From Streptomyces sp. NBC_01431 (GTDB taxonomy: Bacteria > Actinomycetota > Actinomycetes > Streptomycetales > Streptomycetaceae): 64,000 nucleotides of DNA. Position numbers and translations under genes: made by a program. Shown here in pieces: positions 24,621-32,329 of the stretch. The stretch is from positions 4,588,001 through 4,652,000 of the forward strand of contig NZ_CP109496.1 in the NCBI RefSeq assembly GCF_036231355.1, given 5' to 3'. Each line of letters begins with the position of its first letter. Position 1 is the stretch's first letter. The notes beneath the pieces are model-generated. The model saw only the letters and a list, made by a program, of their open reading frames with translations. It ran no database searches and was not told where the DNA came from.

Positions 24621-25151
24621 ATGAACGAAGCGACATACTTCTGGCACGCACGGCGGCCGGGCCGCACCCGCCCGCGGGGCCGCGCCCCCGAGCCCACCAG
24701 GCCCGGCACGCCCCCGCCCCGCACCAGCTGGCGCATCGCCCGGCGCGGCCTGCTGCGCGCCCTGTTCGCCTCGGCCTCCGTGGCCTTCACCGCAACCGCG
24801 CTGTCCCGCATCCGCTCCGCCGAGCCCTACGGCGAGCCCACGGGCGCCTTCGCGCCGCACCCGCCGGCTCCGGGAGCCACCTTCGACGAGATGCACGCCG
24901 GACACCGCATCCAGGGCTGGCCGGTCGAGGCGGGCGGCGCCGAGGTCACCGTGTTCGTGGACGGGCGCCAGCTCACCCTGATGCGGCGCGCCGACGGCAG
25001 CTACCTCAGCTCCGTCGACCACTACGAGTCGTTCGCCACCGCACAGGAGGCCGCCCGCGCGGCGGCGGTGGCGCTGGGCCCCGCCCGGCTCGCCTCCGTA
25101 CCCGTGCACGGCGGCCACCGGGGAGGGGGAGCCCGTGGTGTACACGCGTAA
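24621..25151 (+). CDS. melC1: Tyrosinase cofactor/copper chaperone MelC1
   Basis: A 176-residue MelC1. It inserts copper into apo-tyrosinase and carries it through the Tat pathway. A twin-arginine segment (ARRGLLRALFASASVAF) begins near residue 44, unusually late: the first ~43 residues are Arg/Pro-rich, longer than in typical MelC1. The mature domain has TFDEMHAGHRIQGWPV, VTVFVDGRQL, and SVDHYESFATAQEAARAAA. ATG 24621 follows GAGGGAGA, which supports the long start. The 3' end overlaps melC2 by 14 bases. Confidence 0.92.
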   Translation: MNEATYFWHARRPGRTRPRGRAPEPTRPGTPPPRTSWRIARRGLLRALFASASVAFTATALSRIRSAEPYGEPTGAFAPHPPAPGATFDEMHAGHRIQGWPVEAGGAEVTVFVDGRQLTLMRRADGSYLSSVDHYESFATAQEAARAAAVALGPARLASVPVHGGHRGGGARGVHA

Positions 25152-26004
25152 GAACCAGCGCGATCTCACGAGTGCCGAGCGCAGGGCGTTCGTCAACGCG
25201 GTGCTCGAATTCAAACGGCGCGGCGGATACGACGAGTTGGTGCGCACGCACATCGGCTTCTACGTCTCGGACGGCGACGACGGGCTGCGGGTGGCGCACA
25301 TGGCGCCGTCGTTCCTGCCGTGGCACCGCCAGTTCCTGCTCCAGTTCGAACGGTCCCTCCAGCAGATCAACCCCCGTGTCACGGTGCCCTATTGGGACTG
25401 GACGCGGGACAACTCGCCCGCATCCTCCCTCTGGAGCGACGACTTCATGGGCGGCAACGGGCGCCGCGGCGACCTCCAGGTCATGACCGGTCCCTTCGCG
25501 TACGCGAACGGGCACTGGGAGATCCAGGTCAATGTGAGCGAAGGCCGGTTCCTGACCCGGGACATGGGCCGGCCCAACGACCCCATCCGCCTCCCCACGC
25601 CCGCCGACGTCAATTACGCGCTCGCCGATCCGGTGTACGACGTAGCGCCGTGGAACTCCACCAGCAGGACCGGCTTCCGCAACAAGATCGAGGGCTGGAC
25701 CCCGGCGTCGGGCAACGCCAAGTTCCGCAACCACAACCAGGTGCACCGCTGGGTCAACGGCCTCATGCTCGGCGCGGCCGCCGTCAACGACCCGGTGTTC
25801 TGGCTCCACCACGCGTTCATCGACTGTCTCTGGTCGCGCTGGCAGGCCGCCCACCCCGGCTCGGCGCGCTACCTCCCGGCCGTACCCCCGTCGCCGGGCG
25901 ACCCGCAGTACCGCCGGGTGGCCGCGCTCGACGAGCCGATGCCGCCGTTCGACGTGCGGCCGTCGGCCCTGCTCGACCACCGCGGCATCTACCGGTACGC
26001 CTGA
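25138..26004 (+). CDS. melC2: Tyrosinase MelC2
   Basis: A 288-residue type-3 copper monooxygenase that oxidises tyrosine to dopaquinone for melanin. CuA histidines lie in VRTHIGF, VAHMAPSF and PWHRQF; CuB histidines lie in NHNQVHRWV and FWLHHAFID. The GTG at 25138 is chosen because it gives YTRKNQRDLT, matching the known MelC2 N-terminus, with GGGAGGGGGAG 7 bases upstream; a GTG one codon earlier is possible. It has no signal peptide and is exported with MelC1. Length is close to the ~273-residue standard. Confidence 0.96.
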   Translation: MYTRKNQRDLTSAERRAFVNAVLEFKRRGGYDELVRTHIGFYVSDGDDGLRVAHMAPSFLPWHRQFLLQFERSLQQINPRVTVPYWDWTRDNSPASSLWSDDFMGGNGRRGDLQVMTGPFAYANGHWEIQVNVSEGRFLTRDMGRPNDPIRLPTPADVNYALADPVYDVAPWNSTSRTGFRNKIEGWTPASGNAKFRNHNQVHRWVNGLMLGAAAVNDPVFWLHHAFIDCLWSRWQAAHPGSARYLPAVPPSPGDPQYRRVAALDEPMPPFDVRPSALLDHRGIYRYA

Positions 26005-26011
26005 CACGACG

Positions 26012-26045
26012 ACGGCCTCCCGGAGGGAGAAGACCGGGAGGCCGT
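26012..26045. terminator. Bidirectional terminator between melC2 and the ChpG-like chaplin
   Basis: A 12-bp perfect stem (ACGGCCTCCCGG at 26012-26023, complement 26034-26045) with a 10-base loop between convergent genes. Confidence 0.85.
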
Positions 26046-26102
26046 ACGTGCGAACAATGTCGGCCGGGCCGTCGCGAGGACGCCCGGCCGGATGCGGGGG
26101 GA

Positions 26103-26384
26103 CTAGTCCCCGTAACCGCCGTTGTTGCCGTGCTGCTCGTGGTCGTCGGCGTTGACGCACTTGTTGCCGAAGGCCGGGTTCAGCGCGCCGATGACGTTGA
26201 CCGAGTTGCCGCAGAGGTTGACCGGGACGTGCACCGGAACCTGCAGCAGGTTGCCGGAGAGAACTCCGGGAGAGTGCGCCGCGACGCCCTCGGCGCCGGC
26301 GTCGGCAGCAGCCATACCCGCACCGGCGAGCGCCACGGCACCTGCACCGGCGACGACGGCGGCCGTCTTCGCGATACGAGACAT
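26103..26384 (-). CDS. chpG: Short chaplin with hydrophilic tail (ChpG-like)
   Basis: A 93-residue short chaplin: a signal peptide to about residue 28, a domain with HSPGVLSGNLLQVPVHVPVN, LCGNSVNVIGALNPAFGNKC, then an Asp/Asn/Gly-rich tail (DDHEQHGNNGGYGD). Such a tail and the position next to melC2 fit S. coelicolor ChpG as I recall it. The ATG at 26384 is chosen over an upstream GTG-containing extension because the signal peptide starts at MSRIAKTA with AGGAGA 5-10 bases ahead. Confidence 0.93.
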   Translation of the reverse strand: MSRIAKTAAVVAGAGAVALAGAGMAAADAGAEGVAAHSPGVLSGNLLQVPVHVPVNLCGNSVNVIGALNPAFGNKCVNADDHEQHGNNGGYGD

Positions 26385-26438
26385 CAAAGTTCTCCTTGAA
26401 TGGACATGCGACCACAGACTCGCAGTCGTCATTTCACT

Positions 26439-26466
26439 TCAACGTGCCGCACCGCCATAAGTAACG
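26439..26466 (-). promoter_or_regulatory. Sigma-BldN-like promoter of the ChpG-like gene
   Basis: On the minus strand: CGTTAC-N16-CGTTGA, with the -10 half ending 55 bases before the ATG. The -10 matches the BldN pattern at all six bases and the spacer is exact. This is the best match in the window. Confidence 0.65.
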
Positions 26467-26517
26467 GACACCTGCTCCCAAAACGGTTCTGCACTGGTGC
26501 CCGGTTTCAGTCCGCGG

Positions 26518-27258
26518 CTACTTTCCGCGCGAGGACCGACGGGACAGCGCGACCGCCGCGGCCCCCGTGACGACCGCGCCGACACTCAGCGCGCCGAGCA
26601 GCGAGGCGTTGGCGTCGGCGCCGGCGCCGGTCTGCGCGAGGTGCGGCGGCGCGGACGGCGGCGCGCTCTCGCCGGGCGTCCAGGGCGGCGGGGTACTCGG
26701 CGGGGTGCTCTCCGGGTACGTCGGCGTGGGCGACGGCGTCCAGGTGTCCGGGGGCGAGGACGGGGGCGAGGACGGTTGCTGGGAGGGCGGCTGGGTCGGC
26801 GGCGTCCACGTGCTGGTCGACGGGGTCGGCGCGGGCCACGTCGGAGTGCCGGTCGGCGCCGACGAGGTGGGGCTTGCGGACCAGGTGGGGCTCACGGACG
26901 AGGTGGGGCCGTGCTCCGGCGGGGTGTCGCACGGTGGGGGCGAGCCAGGGGTTTCGCCGCCGTAGCCGTACTGCTGCTCGGTGCTTCCGTAGCCGGCCGG
27001 CCGCTGCTCATCGCCCCCCATGTCCACGCCGGGACGCGGGGCGCGGCCCGTTGCGGCGTGCGGCCGGGGAGCGGGCGCGGGCCCGGCGTGCGAGCCGTCC
27101 CCCATCCCCTCCCCGGAGCGGGTGGGCTGCTCGCACGTGCCGTGCGGCGCCGCCGACGCGGGGTGGCCCGCGGCGTACGCCGTGTAGCCCGTGCCCAGCG
27201 CGGAGAGCAGACCCGCGACGATGGCGGCCCGCGCTGCGGGACCCGAGAACTTGTACAT
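26518..27258 (-). CDS. LAQTG-type sortase-anchored Pro/Ser/Thr-rich wall protein
   Basis: A 246-residue surface protein. It has a signal peptide (about 1-30), a region with a Gly/Tyr-rich patch (GYGSTEQQYGYGG), a long Pro-Ser-Thr-Trp stalk (about 110-205, repeated TPTWPAPTPS-like units), the sortase motif LAQTG near residue 208, a hydrophobic segment and a basic tail (SRRSSRGK). The stalk is likely O-glycosylated and spans the wall. No enzymatic domain is visible. It shares the LAxTG class with the long chaplin; no sortase gene is present in the window. Confidence 0.88.
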   Translation of the reverse strand: MYKFSGPAARAAIVAGLLSALGTGYTAYAAGHPASAAPHGTCEQPTRSGEGMGDGSHAGPAPAPRPHAATGRAPRPGVDMGGDEQRPAGYGSTEQQYGYGGETPGSPPPCDTPPEHGPTSSVSPTWSASPTSSAPTGTPTWPAPTPSTSTWTPPTQPPSQQPSSPPSSPPDTWTPSPTPTYPESTPPSTPPPWTPGESAPPSAPPHLAQTGAGADANASLLGALSVGAVVTGAAAVALSRRSSRGK

Positions 27259-27433
27259 GCCTGCGACCCTTCAACAGGAAATCCGGAGGGGATCAGATGC
27301 TGATACGCATAATTGGGACCCGCCTCCCTGTCGCCGCCCGACCACGCGAGCCGCGCGGGACAGACAACCCGTCCGGCGCAGCCCGCGCCCCCGGACAGCC
27401 CAGCACCCGGCGGGCAATCGCCGCACGGCCTCT

Positions 27434-28411
27434 TCACGGCACGCGAAAGGCCCGCGCCGCCTCGGGATGGCCGCCGCACTCCCACACCCCGTGCGGGCAG
27501 TAGTCGGTCAGCGTCTGGTAGACCGGCCGGTGCCTGCGGAACCAGGCGGTCATGCCGCGGACGTACGCCGCGTCGTCCCCGTTGCTGAACAGTCCCCACT
27601 CCGGGTACGAGACCGGCTTGCGGTGCCGGCCGGCGAACTCCACCTGGGCGCGCATCCCGTACGGCTCCTCCACCTGCGTACGGAAGGACATGCCCGCGGG
27701 CTGGTCGTAGGCGTCCATGCCGATGATGTCCACGAAACGGTCGCCGGGGTAGCAGCGGGTCCACGCGACCGCGTCCCGGCCCCGGTTCGGCGCGAAGTCG
27801 AACCGGAAGCGCTGACCCGCCACCGAACGCATCGCCCCGACGACGCGGCGCCAGTACGCCTGCCAGGCGGCGGGGTCGGGGCCGCACCGGTGGGTGTAGG
27901 TCGTGCCGTTCATCTCCCAGCCCAACACCACGACGGTGTCCGGGAGTTGGAGGCTCACCAGGCGCTTCGCCAGGAGGAGGAAGTGGCCGTCGAAGTCGCC
28001 GCGGGCGCCCTGGCGGAGCAGGCCGCGGACCTCCTCGTCGGGCAGGTGGTCCTCGTTGCGGTCCAGCATCGGCACGTTGAGGACGAACACCCGGTCCAGG
28101 CGGCGGTGTTGCCAGTCGGACCAGGGCCCGAGGAGGCCGGGCGGCCCCTCGATCCCGCTCCAGGTGCGGCCCGACAGATAGGTGTGCCCCGCGCGCAGCG
28201 GCCCCTGGCCCCGCCACCGCTCCACCGCCGCGAGCCGGCCGATGCCCGCCTCGTCGGAGCCGGTGAACACCCCCGCAGCGGTGACGGCCGGGACCGGTTC
28301 GGGGCCGCGGTCCTCGAACGAGGGCCACGGGACCAGCGCCGAGACCAGCAGGGCCAGCGCACACAGCGCGGCCTTCCACGAGAGCGGCGCGGGCCGGGGC
28401 GGCAGAGCCAT
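27434..28411 (-). CDS. GH26-like glycoside hydrolase (second paralog)
   Basis: A 325-residue protein clearly paralogous to the one at 9498-10781: LRAGHTYLSGRTWSGIEG, VVVLGWEMNGTTYTHRCGPD, VDIIGMDAYDQPAG and SYPEWGLFSNGDD all align. Catalytic candidates are E166 (GWEMNG) and E271 (YPEWG). It has an N-terminal hydrophobic segment (about 13-31; signal peptide or anchor) but lacks the Pro-rich tail. ATG 28411 has GGAGG 6 bases upstream. It probably acts on the same or a related surface polysaccharide. Confidence 0.87.
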   Translation of the reverse strand: MALPPRPAPLSWKAALCALALLVSALVPWPSFEDRGPEPVPAVTAAGVFTGSDEAGIGRLAAVERWRGQGPLRAGHTYLSGRTWSGIEGPPGLLGPWSDWQHRRLDRVFVLNVPMLDRNEDHLPDEEVRGLLRQGARGDFDGHFLLLAKRLVSLQLPDTVVVLGWEMNGTTYTHRCGPDPAAWQAYWRRVVGAMRSVAGQRFRFDFAPNRGRDAVAWTRCYPGDRFVDIIGMDAYDQPAGMSFRTQVEEPYGMRAQVEFAGRHRKPVSYPEWGLFSNGDDAAYVRGMTAWFRRHRPVYQTLTDYCPHGVWECGGHPEAARAFRVP

Positions 28412-28478
28412 CGGGGACCTCCAGGGTCGGCCCGCTCGAATGTCGGCGCGGCTCGGCGGCGAGCGGCGCACCGGGCCG

Positions 28479-28688
28479 TCAGCGGCGCTGGAGCGCCCCG
28501 CCCAGCGAGGCGACGCCGGAGGTGAGCGTCTCGGCGACCTTCCCCTGGCCCCCCAGGACCCTGGGCTGCCCGAATGCGCTGACGCTGCCTTGCCCCGCGG
28601 TGCCGTCGGCGGCCGCGACCCCCGGAGCGGCCAGGAGCAGGAGCGATGCCGTAGCGGTGGCGGCCCTGAGGCGGTGACGAGAATTCAT
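28479..28688 (-). CDS. Small secreted protein of unknown function
   Basis: A 69-residue protein made of a signal peptide (1-27, ending GVAAA) and a short Gly/Ser/Val mature part (GTAGQGSVSAFGQPRVLGG, ETLTSGVASLGGALQRR). There is no cysteine or known motif. The stop lies 67 bases before the GH26-like ATG, so the two may be one transcript. It belongs to a set of tiny secreted proteins in this locus. Confidence 0.65.
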   Translation of the reverse strand: MNSRHRLRAATATASLLLLAAPGVAAADGTAGQGSVSAFGQPRVLGGQGKVAETLTSGVASLGGALQRR

Positions 28689-28744
28689 GCCCGGTACAAC
28701 GCGGTTTTCCCGGTGAAGGTACGCGCCGGAGGACGCCCGGGAAT

Positions 28745-30010
28745 TCAGCCCTTGGTCACATCGAAAGCGAAGTGCTGCCTGCGTACGCGGTGGTCGAAAT
28801 TGGAGGTGCCGAGTTCGGGTGCGCCGAGCGTGCGCAGGACCAGCGGCCGGGTCAGCAGTTCGCACAGAATGGCCTTGATCTCCAGTCGCGCCAAGTGCGC
28901 ACCCAGGCAATAATGCGGGCCGCCGCCCCCGTACCCCAGATGCGGATTGGGGCTGCGGGTGATGTCGAAGGCGTCCGGGTCGTCGAATACGGACGCGTCG
29001 CGATTGGCGGCTGCGTACAGGAGCATCACCTTGTCGCCCGGCAGGAAGGTGTGGCCGCTCATCGTGTAGCGGGCGGTGACGGTGCGGCGGAACTGGATGA
29101 TGGGCGTCGAATGGCGCACGATCTCGTCCACGGCGCCGTCCGCGTACCGCTCGAAGTCCGAGACCAGCAGGGCGAGTTGGTCCGGATGGCCGGTCAGCAG
29201 CGCCAGGGCGTGGGCGATGGCGTTGCGCGTCGTCTCCACCCCGGCGACGAGCAGCAGTGAGAAGAACGAGCCGAGCTGGCGGTAGTTCAGCGCCTGGCCC
29301 TCCAGGTCGGCGCACACCAGCGCCGAGATGAGGTCGCCGGTCGGGTGGCGGCGCCGCTCACGGCCCAGCCGGGCCACCGTCAGCTGCATGCGGGCCAGGG
29401 CGCGCAGTCCCTTGCCGGGGCTGCGCAGGCGGGCGCCGAGGCCGCGGCTGACGCCGGCGTGCTCGGAGGCCCGGTCGATCTGCCGGGCGATCCTGCGCCG
29501 GTAGGCGTCGGGCACGCCGAGCATCGCGCAGATGACCTCGAACGACATCCGGGAGGCCACCGCCGACACGAACTCGCCGGGCCGCTCGGCGACCATGTCG
29601 TCGACGATGCGTACCGCCAGCTCGCGGATGCTCAGCTCGGTGGCGGCGAGCAGGCGCGGGGTGAAGGCCTGCGAGACGATGCGCCGCAGCCGGGCGTGGT
29701 CGGCGCCGTCCAGGTTGACCATCGAGTCGCCGAACACCGCGCGCACCCAGCGCGCCGGCTCGGGCGAGGTGACCCCGGGGGCGCTGGCGAACACCTGCGG
29801 CAGCCGGCTCGCCTTCAGGACGTCGGCGTGCCGGACCAGGGCGTAGAAGCCCCGCTCGGGGCGGCGGCCGGTGGCCCCGCGTTCCACGAAGTACGCCGGG
29901 CGCGGCTGCTCGCGCAATCGGGCGAAGCCCGCCAGGCGCTCTGCCGGAGGAAGCTTCCAGAACTCCGGGTCAGCGAGGTCGGGGGCAGGGTGGTGCCGGG
30001 GGTCTGTCAC
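28745..30010 (-). CDS. Cytochrome P450
   Basis: A 421-residue soluble bacterial P450. It shows the I-helix AGVETTRN near residue 263, EIVRHS (ExxR, K-helix) and the heme-binding loop GYGGGGPHYCLGAHLAR near residue 363-379 with the cysteine thiolate ligand. Its overall style (MVNLDGADHARLRRIVSQAF, NPHLGYG) resembles the CYP124/125/142 group that hydroxylates sterol or methyl-branched lipid tails, which is only an impression. No ferredoxin gene is adjacent. The start is GTG at 30010. Confidence 0.93.
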   Translation of the reverse strand: MTDPRHHPAPDLADPEFWKLPPAERLAGFARLREQPRPAYFVERGATGRRPERGFYALVRHADVLKASRLPQVFASAPGVTSPEPARWVRAVFGDSMVNLDGADHARLRRIVSQAFTPRLLAATELSIRELAVRIVDDMVAERPGEFVSAVASRMSFEVICAMLGVPDAYRRRIARQIDRASEHAGVSRGLGARLRSPGKGLRALARMQLTVARLGRERRRHPTGDLISALVCADLEGQALNYRQLGSFFSLLLVAGVETTRNAIAHALALLTGHPDQLALLVSDFERYADGAVDEIVRHSTPIIQFRRTVTARYTMSGHTFLPGDKVMLLYAAANRDASVFDDPDAFDITRSPNPHLGYGGGGPHYCLGAHLARLEIKAILCELLTRPLVLRTLGAPELGTSNFDHRVRRQHFAFDVTKG

Positions 30011-30069
30011 GCTCGCACCGTCCTGGCCGCCGTGGGGAGATCGGGGTGGGGAATGCGCTGCCGGGGCGG

Positions 30070-30348
30070 TCAGCTCACCAGGGCGCGGCCGGCCCGCACC
30101 GCGTCATTGGCGGCCGTCACCGCTTCGGTCCCGGCCTTGACGCCGTTCTTCACGGCGGCCACCTTCTGGCTCACCTTGTCCCCGACGACGGTCTCGGCGG
30201 CGGGCTTGACCTGGGTGCCCGCGGCGGTCGTGGTCCGGGCCGCACCGCTCAGGGCGTTACCGAGGTCGAGAGCGTGCGCGGAAGGGGACAGGGCGGCGGC
30301 GAGCGCGGTTCCGGCTGCTGCGGCGGCAAGGTATCGACGTACGTTCAT
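30070..30348 (-). CDS. Small secreted Ala-rich protein
   Basis: A 92-residue protein: a signal peptide (about 1-26, SAHA) followed by a helical Ala/Thr/Val/Lys-rich mature part (NALSGAARTTTAAGTQVKPA, KVSQKVAAVKNGVKAG). There are no cysteines. It sits downstream of the P450, and its ATG is divergent from the next small secreted protein across 164 bases. No function is recognised. Confidence 0.75.
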   Translation of the reverse strand: MNVRRYLAAAAAGTALAAALSPSAHALDLGNALSGAARTTTAAGTQVKPAAETVVGDKVSQKVAAVKNGVKAGTEAVTAANDAVRAGRALVS

Positions 30349-30512
30349 AACGCCTACAACGCACGAGCCGCGCGGAGGGCACGCCCGGTCGATACGCGCA
30401 CCCCGTATTGACTTCGCGTTGCTGCAAGCAGGGGAACTTTGCAGTGATCCAGGTCCCGGGGTCGTTCTTCAGGCGACACGGCCGAATCGGCCGGGGAAGG
30501 AACAGAACATCC

Positions 30513-31007
30513 ATGGGAATCACCTCACGTGCGGGACTGGCGAGCGTCATGGCGTGCATGGCGACCGCGGCGGCGGTGGCGCCGGCCGTGGCGGCCCCGA
30601 CCGTTCCGGTCACCGTCCCCCTCTACGGCCTGAACGCGGTCCTTCCGTTCGACGCACCCACCCTGGACTCGGGCGTGCCGCTCCCCATTCCGGGGGCGCC
30701 GAAGGGCCCGCGCTATGTGAAGGGCAACATTCTGCCGAAGAACATGGTCCCGACCATCCCGGTCGACTCCGCGCTGCCGGCCACCGAGATCGGTGCGCCG
30801 CTGCCCAACCCGCTGAGCCCGGACCTGATCGGCACCGCCCGGCTCGCCAGCCCCAGCTCCCCGCTGCACGCCACGACTCCGGGCGCCGACATCGGTGCCC
30901 CGATCAGCCGACCGCGCTCGCCGGGGCTGCCCTCCCTCGTGATGCCGGAGGCCGGCCTGGCCGCGCCCGCGCTCCAGGGCGACCCCGCCACCATCGCCAG
31001 CCTCTGA
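30513..31007 (+). CDS. Secreted Pro-rich protein of unknown function
   Basis: A 164-residue protein with a signal peptide (about 1-27) and a mature part dominated by Pro, Leu and Ala in a loose repeating pattern (GVPLPIPGAPKGP, GAPLPNPLSPDLI, GAPISRPRSPGLPSL). It has no cysteine. ATG 30513 is chosen because AAGGAACAG lies upstream and the signal peptide begins there. It may be an extended structural coat protein; the family is not recognised. Confidence 0.75.
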   Translation: MGITSRAGLASVMACMATAAAVAPAVAAPTVPVTVPLYGLNAVLPFDAPTLDSGVPLPIPGAPKGPRYVKGNILPKNMVPTIPVDSALPATEIGAPLPNPLSPDLIGTARLASPSSPLHATTPGADIGAPISRPRSPGLPSLVMPEAGLAAPALQGDPATIASL

Positions 31008-31122
31008 ACCCCGGCGGGCGCCACGGAAGGTCAACTACCGCTCCAGGGATGTCAGTTGACGCGCTGATCCGGTGCGGCGCCCGTACCGTCGGCCCATCCT
31101 CTTCGTACGTCCAGGAGTCCGC

Positions 31123-31719
31123 ATGCCCCGTACGCCCAGGAACGTCCTCGCCGCTCTGCTCGCCGTCGCCGCCGTCGCGGTGCTCGGGGCCGGGGGTGCG
31201 GCGGCGGCGCCGGATCCGCGCGACCTGGGCGGCGAGCAGAGCGGTCCGCCGCCGTGGCCCGCGCCCGCGGACCCGTCGGCCGCGGTGCGCGAGGCCGGGC
31301 TGGAGATGCTGACCGCAGAGGGCGTGGTGCAGCACACCCACACCCACCTGGACATCCTGGTTGACCGGCGGCCCGTCACCGTCCCCGCCTCGATCGGCAT
31401 CGACGAGCCGGGCGGCCGCATCAGTCCCGTGCACACCCATGACACCAGTGGCGTGATCCACGTCGAGTCGCCGCGCACGGCGGTGTTCACGCTCGGCCAG
31501 TTCATGGCCGAGTGGCGGGTGCCGCTCACCGCGGACCGGATCGGCGGCCTGCGGGCCGGCAAGGGCAGTCGTCTGACGGCGTACGTCAACGGCCGCAAGG
31601 TCGGTGGGAATCCCGGGGCGATCGTGCTGCGCGGGCACGACGAGATCGCCCTGGTCTTCACCCGGGGCGCCGCCACCGGGCCCGTACCGAGCGGCTACGA
31701 CTGGCCGCAGGGTCTCTGA
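31123..31719 (+). CDS. Secreted protein with conserved His motifs, candidate metal-binding
   Basis: A 198-residue protein with a signal peptide (about 1-24). The mature domain carries HTHTHLDILVD (H71, H73, H75) and VHTHDTSGVIHVES (H104, H106, H113), spaced like a metal site, and ends with a beta-rich part (RLTAYVNGRKVGG, HDEIALVF). I have seen this His pattern in conserved bacterial proteins of unknown function, but no activity is established to my knowledge. ATG 31123 follows CAGGAG. It stands near a copper enzyme and other secreted His-rich proteins. Confidence 0.85.
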   Translation: MPRTPRNVLAALLAVAAVAVLGAGGAAAAPDPRDLGGEQSGPPPWPAPADPSAAVREAGLEMLTAEGVVQHTHTHLDILVDRRPVTVPASIGIDEPGGRISPVHTHDTSGVIHVESPRTAVFTLGQFMAEWRVPLTADRIGGLRAGKGSRLTAYVNGRKVGGNPGAIVLRGHDEIALVFTRGAATGPVPSGYDWPQGL

Positions 31720-31819
31720 CGGGGTGGCCGGGGCTGGGGGCAGCACCGGCAGAACGTTTCTCCGCACGGATCGTTGGACCGCGCGGAACAGAATCCGTGT
31801 CCCGGCACGGACCGCGGAC

Positions 31820-31863
31820 CGCAGCTCCCCCCGGGGTTCTACTCCCCCCGGGCGGGAGCTGCG
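31820..31863 (+). terminator. Stem-loop after the His-motif secreted protein
   Basis: CGCAGCTCCC on the left pairs with GGGAGCTGCG on the right, extended by CCCGGGG pairs with one bulge. It lies 101 bases after the stop. Confidence 0.6.
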
Positions 31864-31948
31864 CTCTGTTCCGGCGCCGCCGGGTAGGCCTGTCGGGTGA
31901 GAGCGGGGGGCGGCCGTGTCCGTCCGCGGCGCGCCACGTTGTGCAGGC

Positions 31949-32242
31949 GTGATCTCAACACGACGAATCGCCACAGTCCTTGCCGTCGCAGCCGGCCTCT
32001 CGGGTCTCGGCGCCTCGGCGGCGAGCGCCGCCGGGCCGCTCGACCACCTGGTCAAGCCGGTGAGCCCGATGAGCGAGCTCGACGCCATCGCCACCAGCGG
32101 CATCCCGGCCGAGCACCGCGCCGAGATCCCCACCGTCAAGAGCCAGCTCAGCGGGCTCAACCACCTCAACGACCTGGGCCAGCTGCACCAGCTCACCGAC
32201 CAGGGCGCCCCGGTGCTCAACCTGGTTCCCGCGGTGGACTGA
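31949..32242 (+). CDS. Small secreted protein of unknown function
   Basis: A 97-residue protein with a signal peptide (1 to about 28, ASAASAA) and a hydrophilic helical mature part (SELDAIATSGIPAEHRAE, TVKSQLSGLNHLNDLGQL). The GTG at 31949 gives a good signal peptide; an upstream GTG at 31916 would add 11 residues and has a purine-rich stretch before it, so the start is uncertain. It has no cysteine and no known family. Confidence 0.75.
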   Translation: MISTRRIATVLAVAAGLSGLGASAASAAGPLDHLVKPVSPMSELDAIATSGIPAEHRAEIPTVKSQLSGLNHLNDLGQLHQLTDQGAPVLNLVPAVD

Positions 32243-32267
32243 CGTAGACCGGTTCTGTACGTGGCAA

Positions 32268-32306
32268 GGGCGCGCGCCCGGAACACATCGTTCCGGGCGC
32301 GCGCCC
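32268..32306. terminator. Very strong bidirectional terminator
   Basis: A perfect 17-bp stem (GGGCGCGCGCCCGGAAC at 32268-32284, complement 32290-32306) with loop ACATC between two convergent small secreted-protein genes. Confidence 0.9.
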
Positions 32307-32329
32307 ATACCGTACGGATCGGCCCTCGG

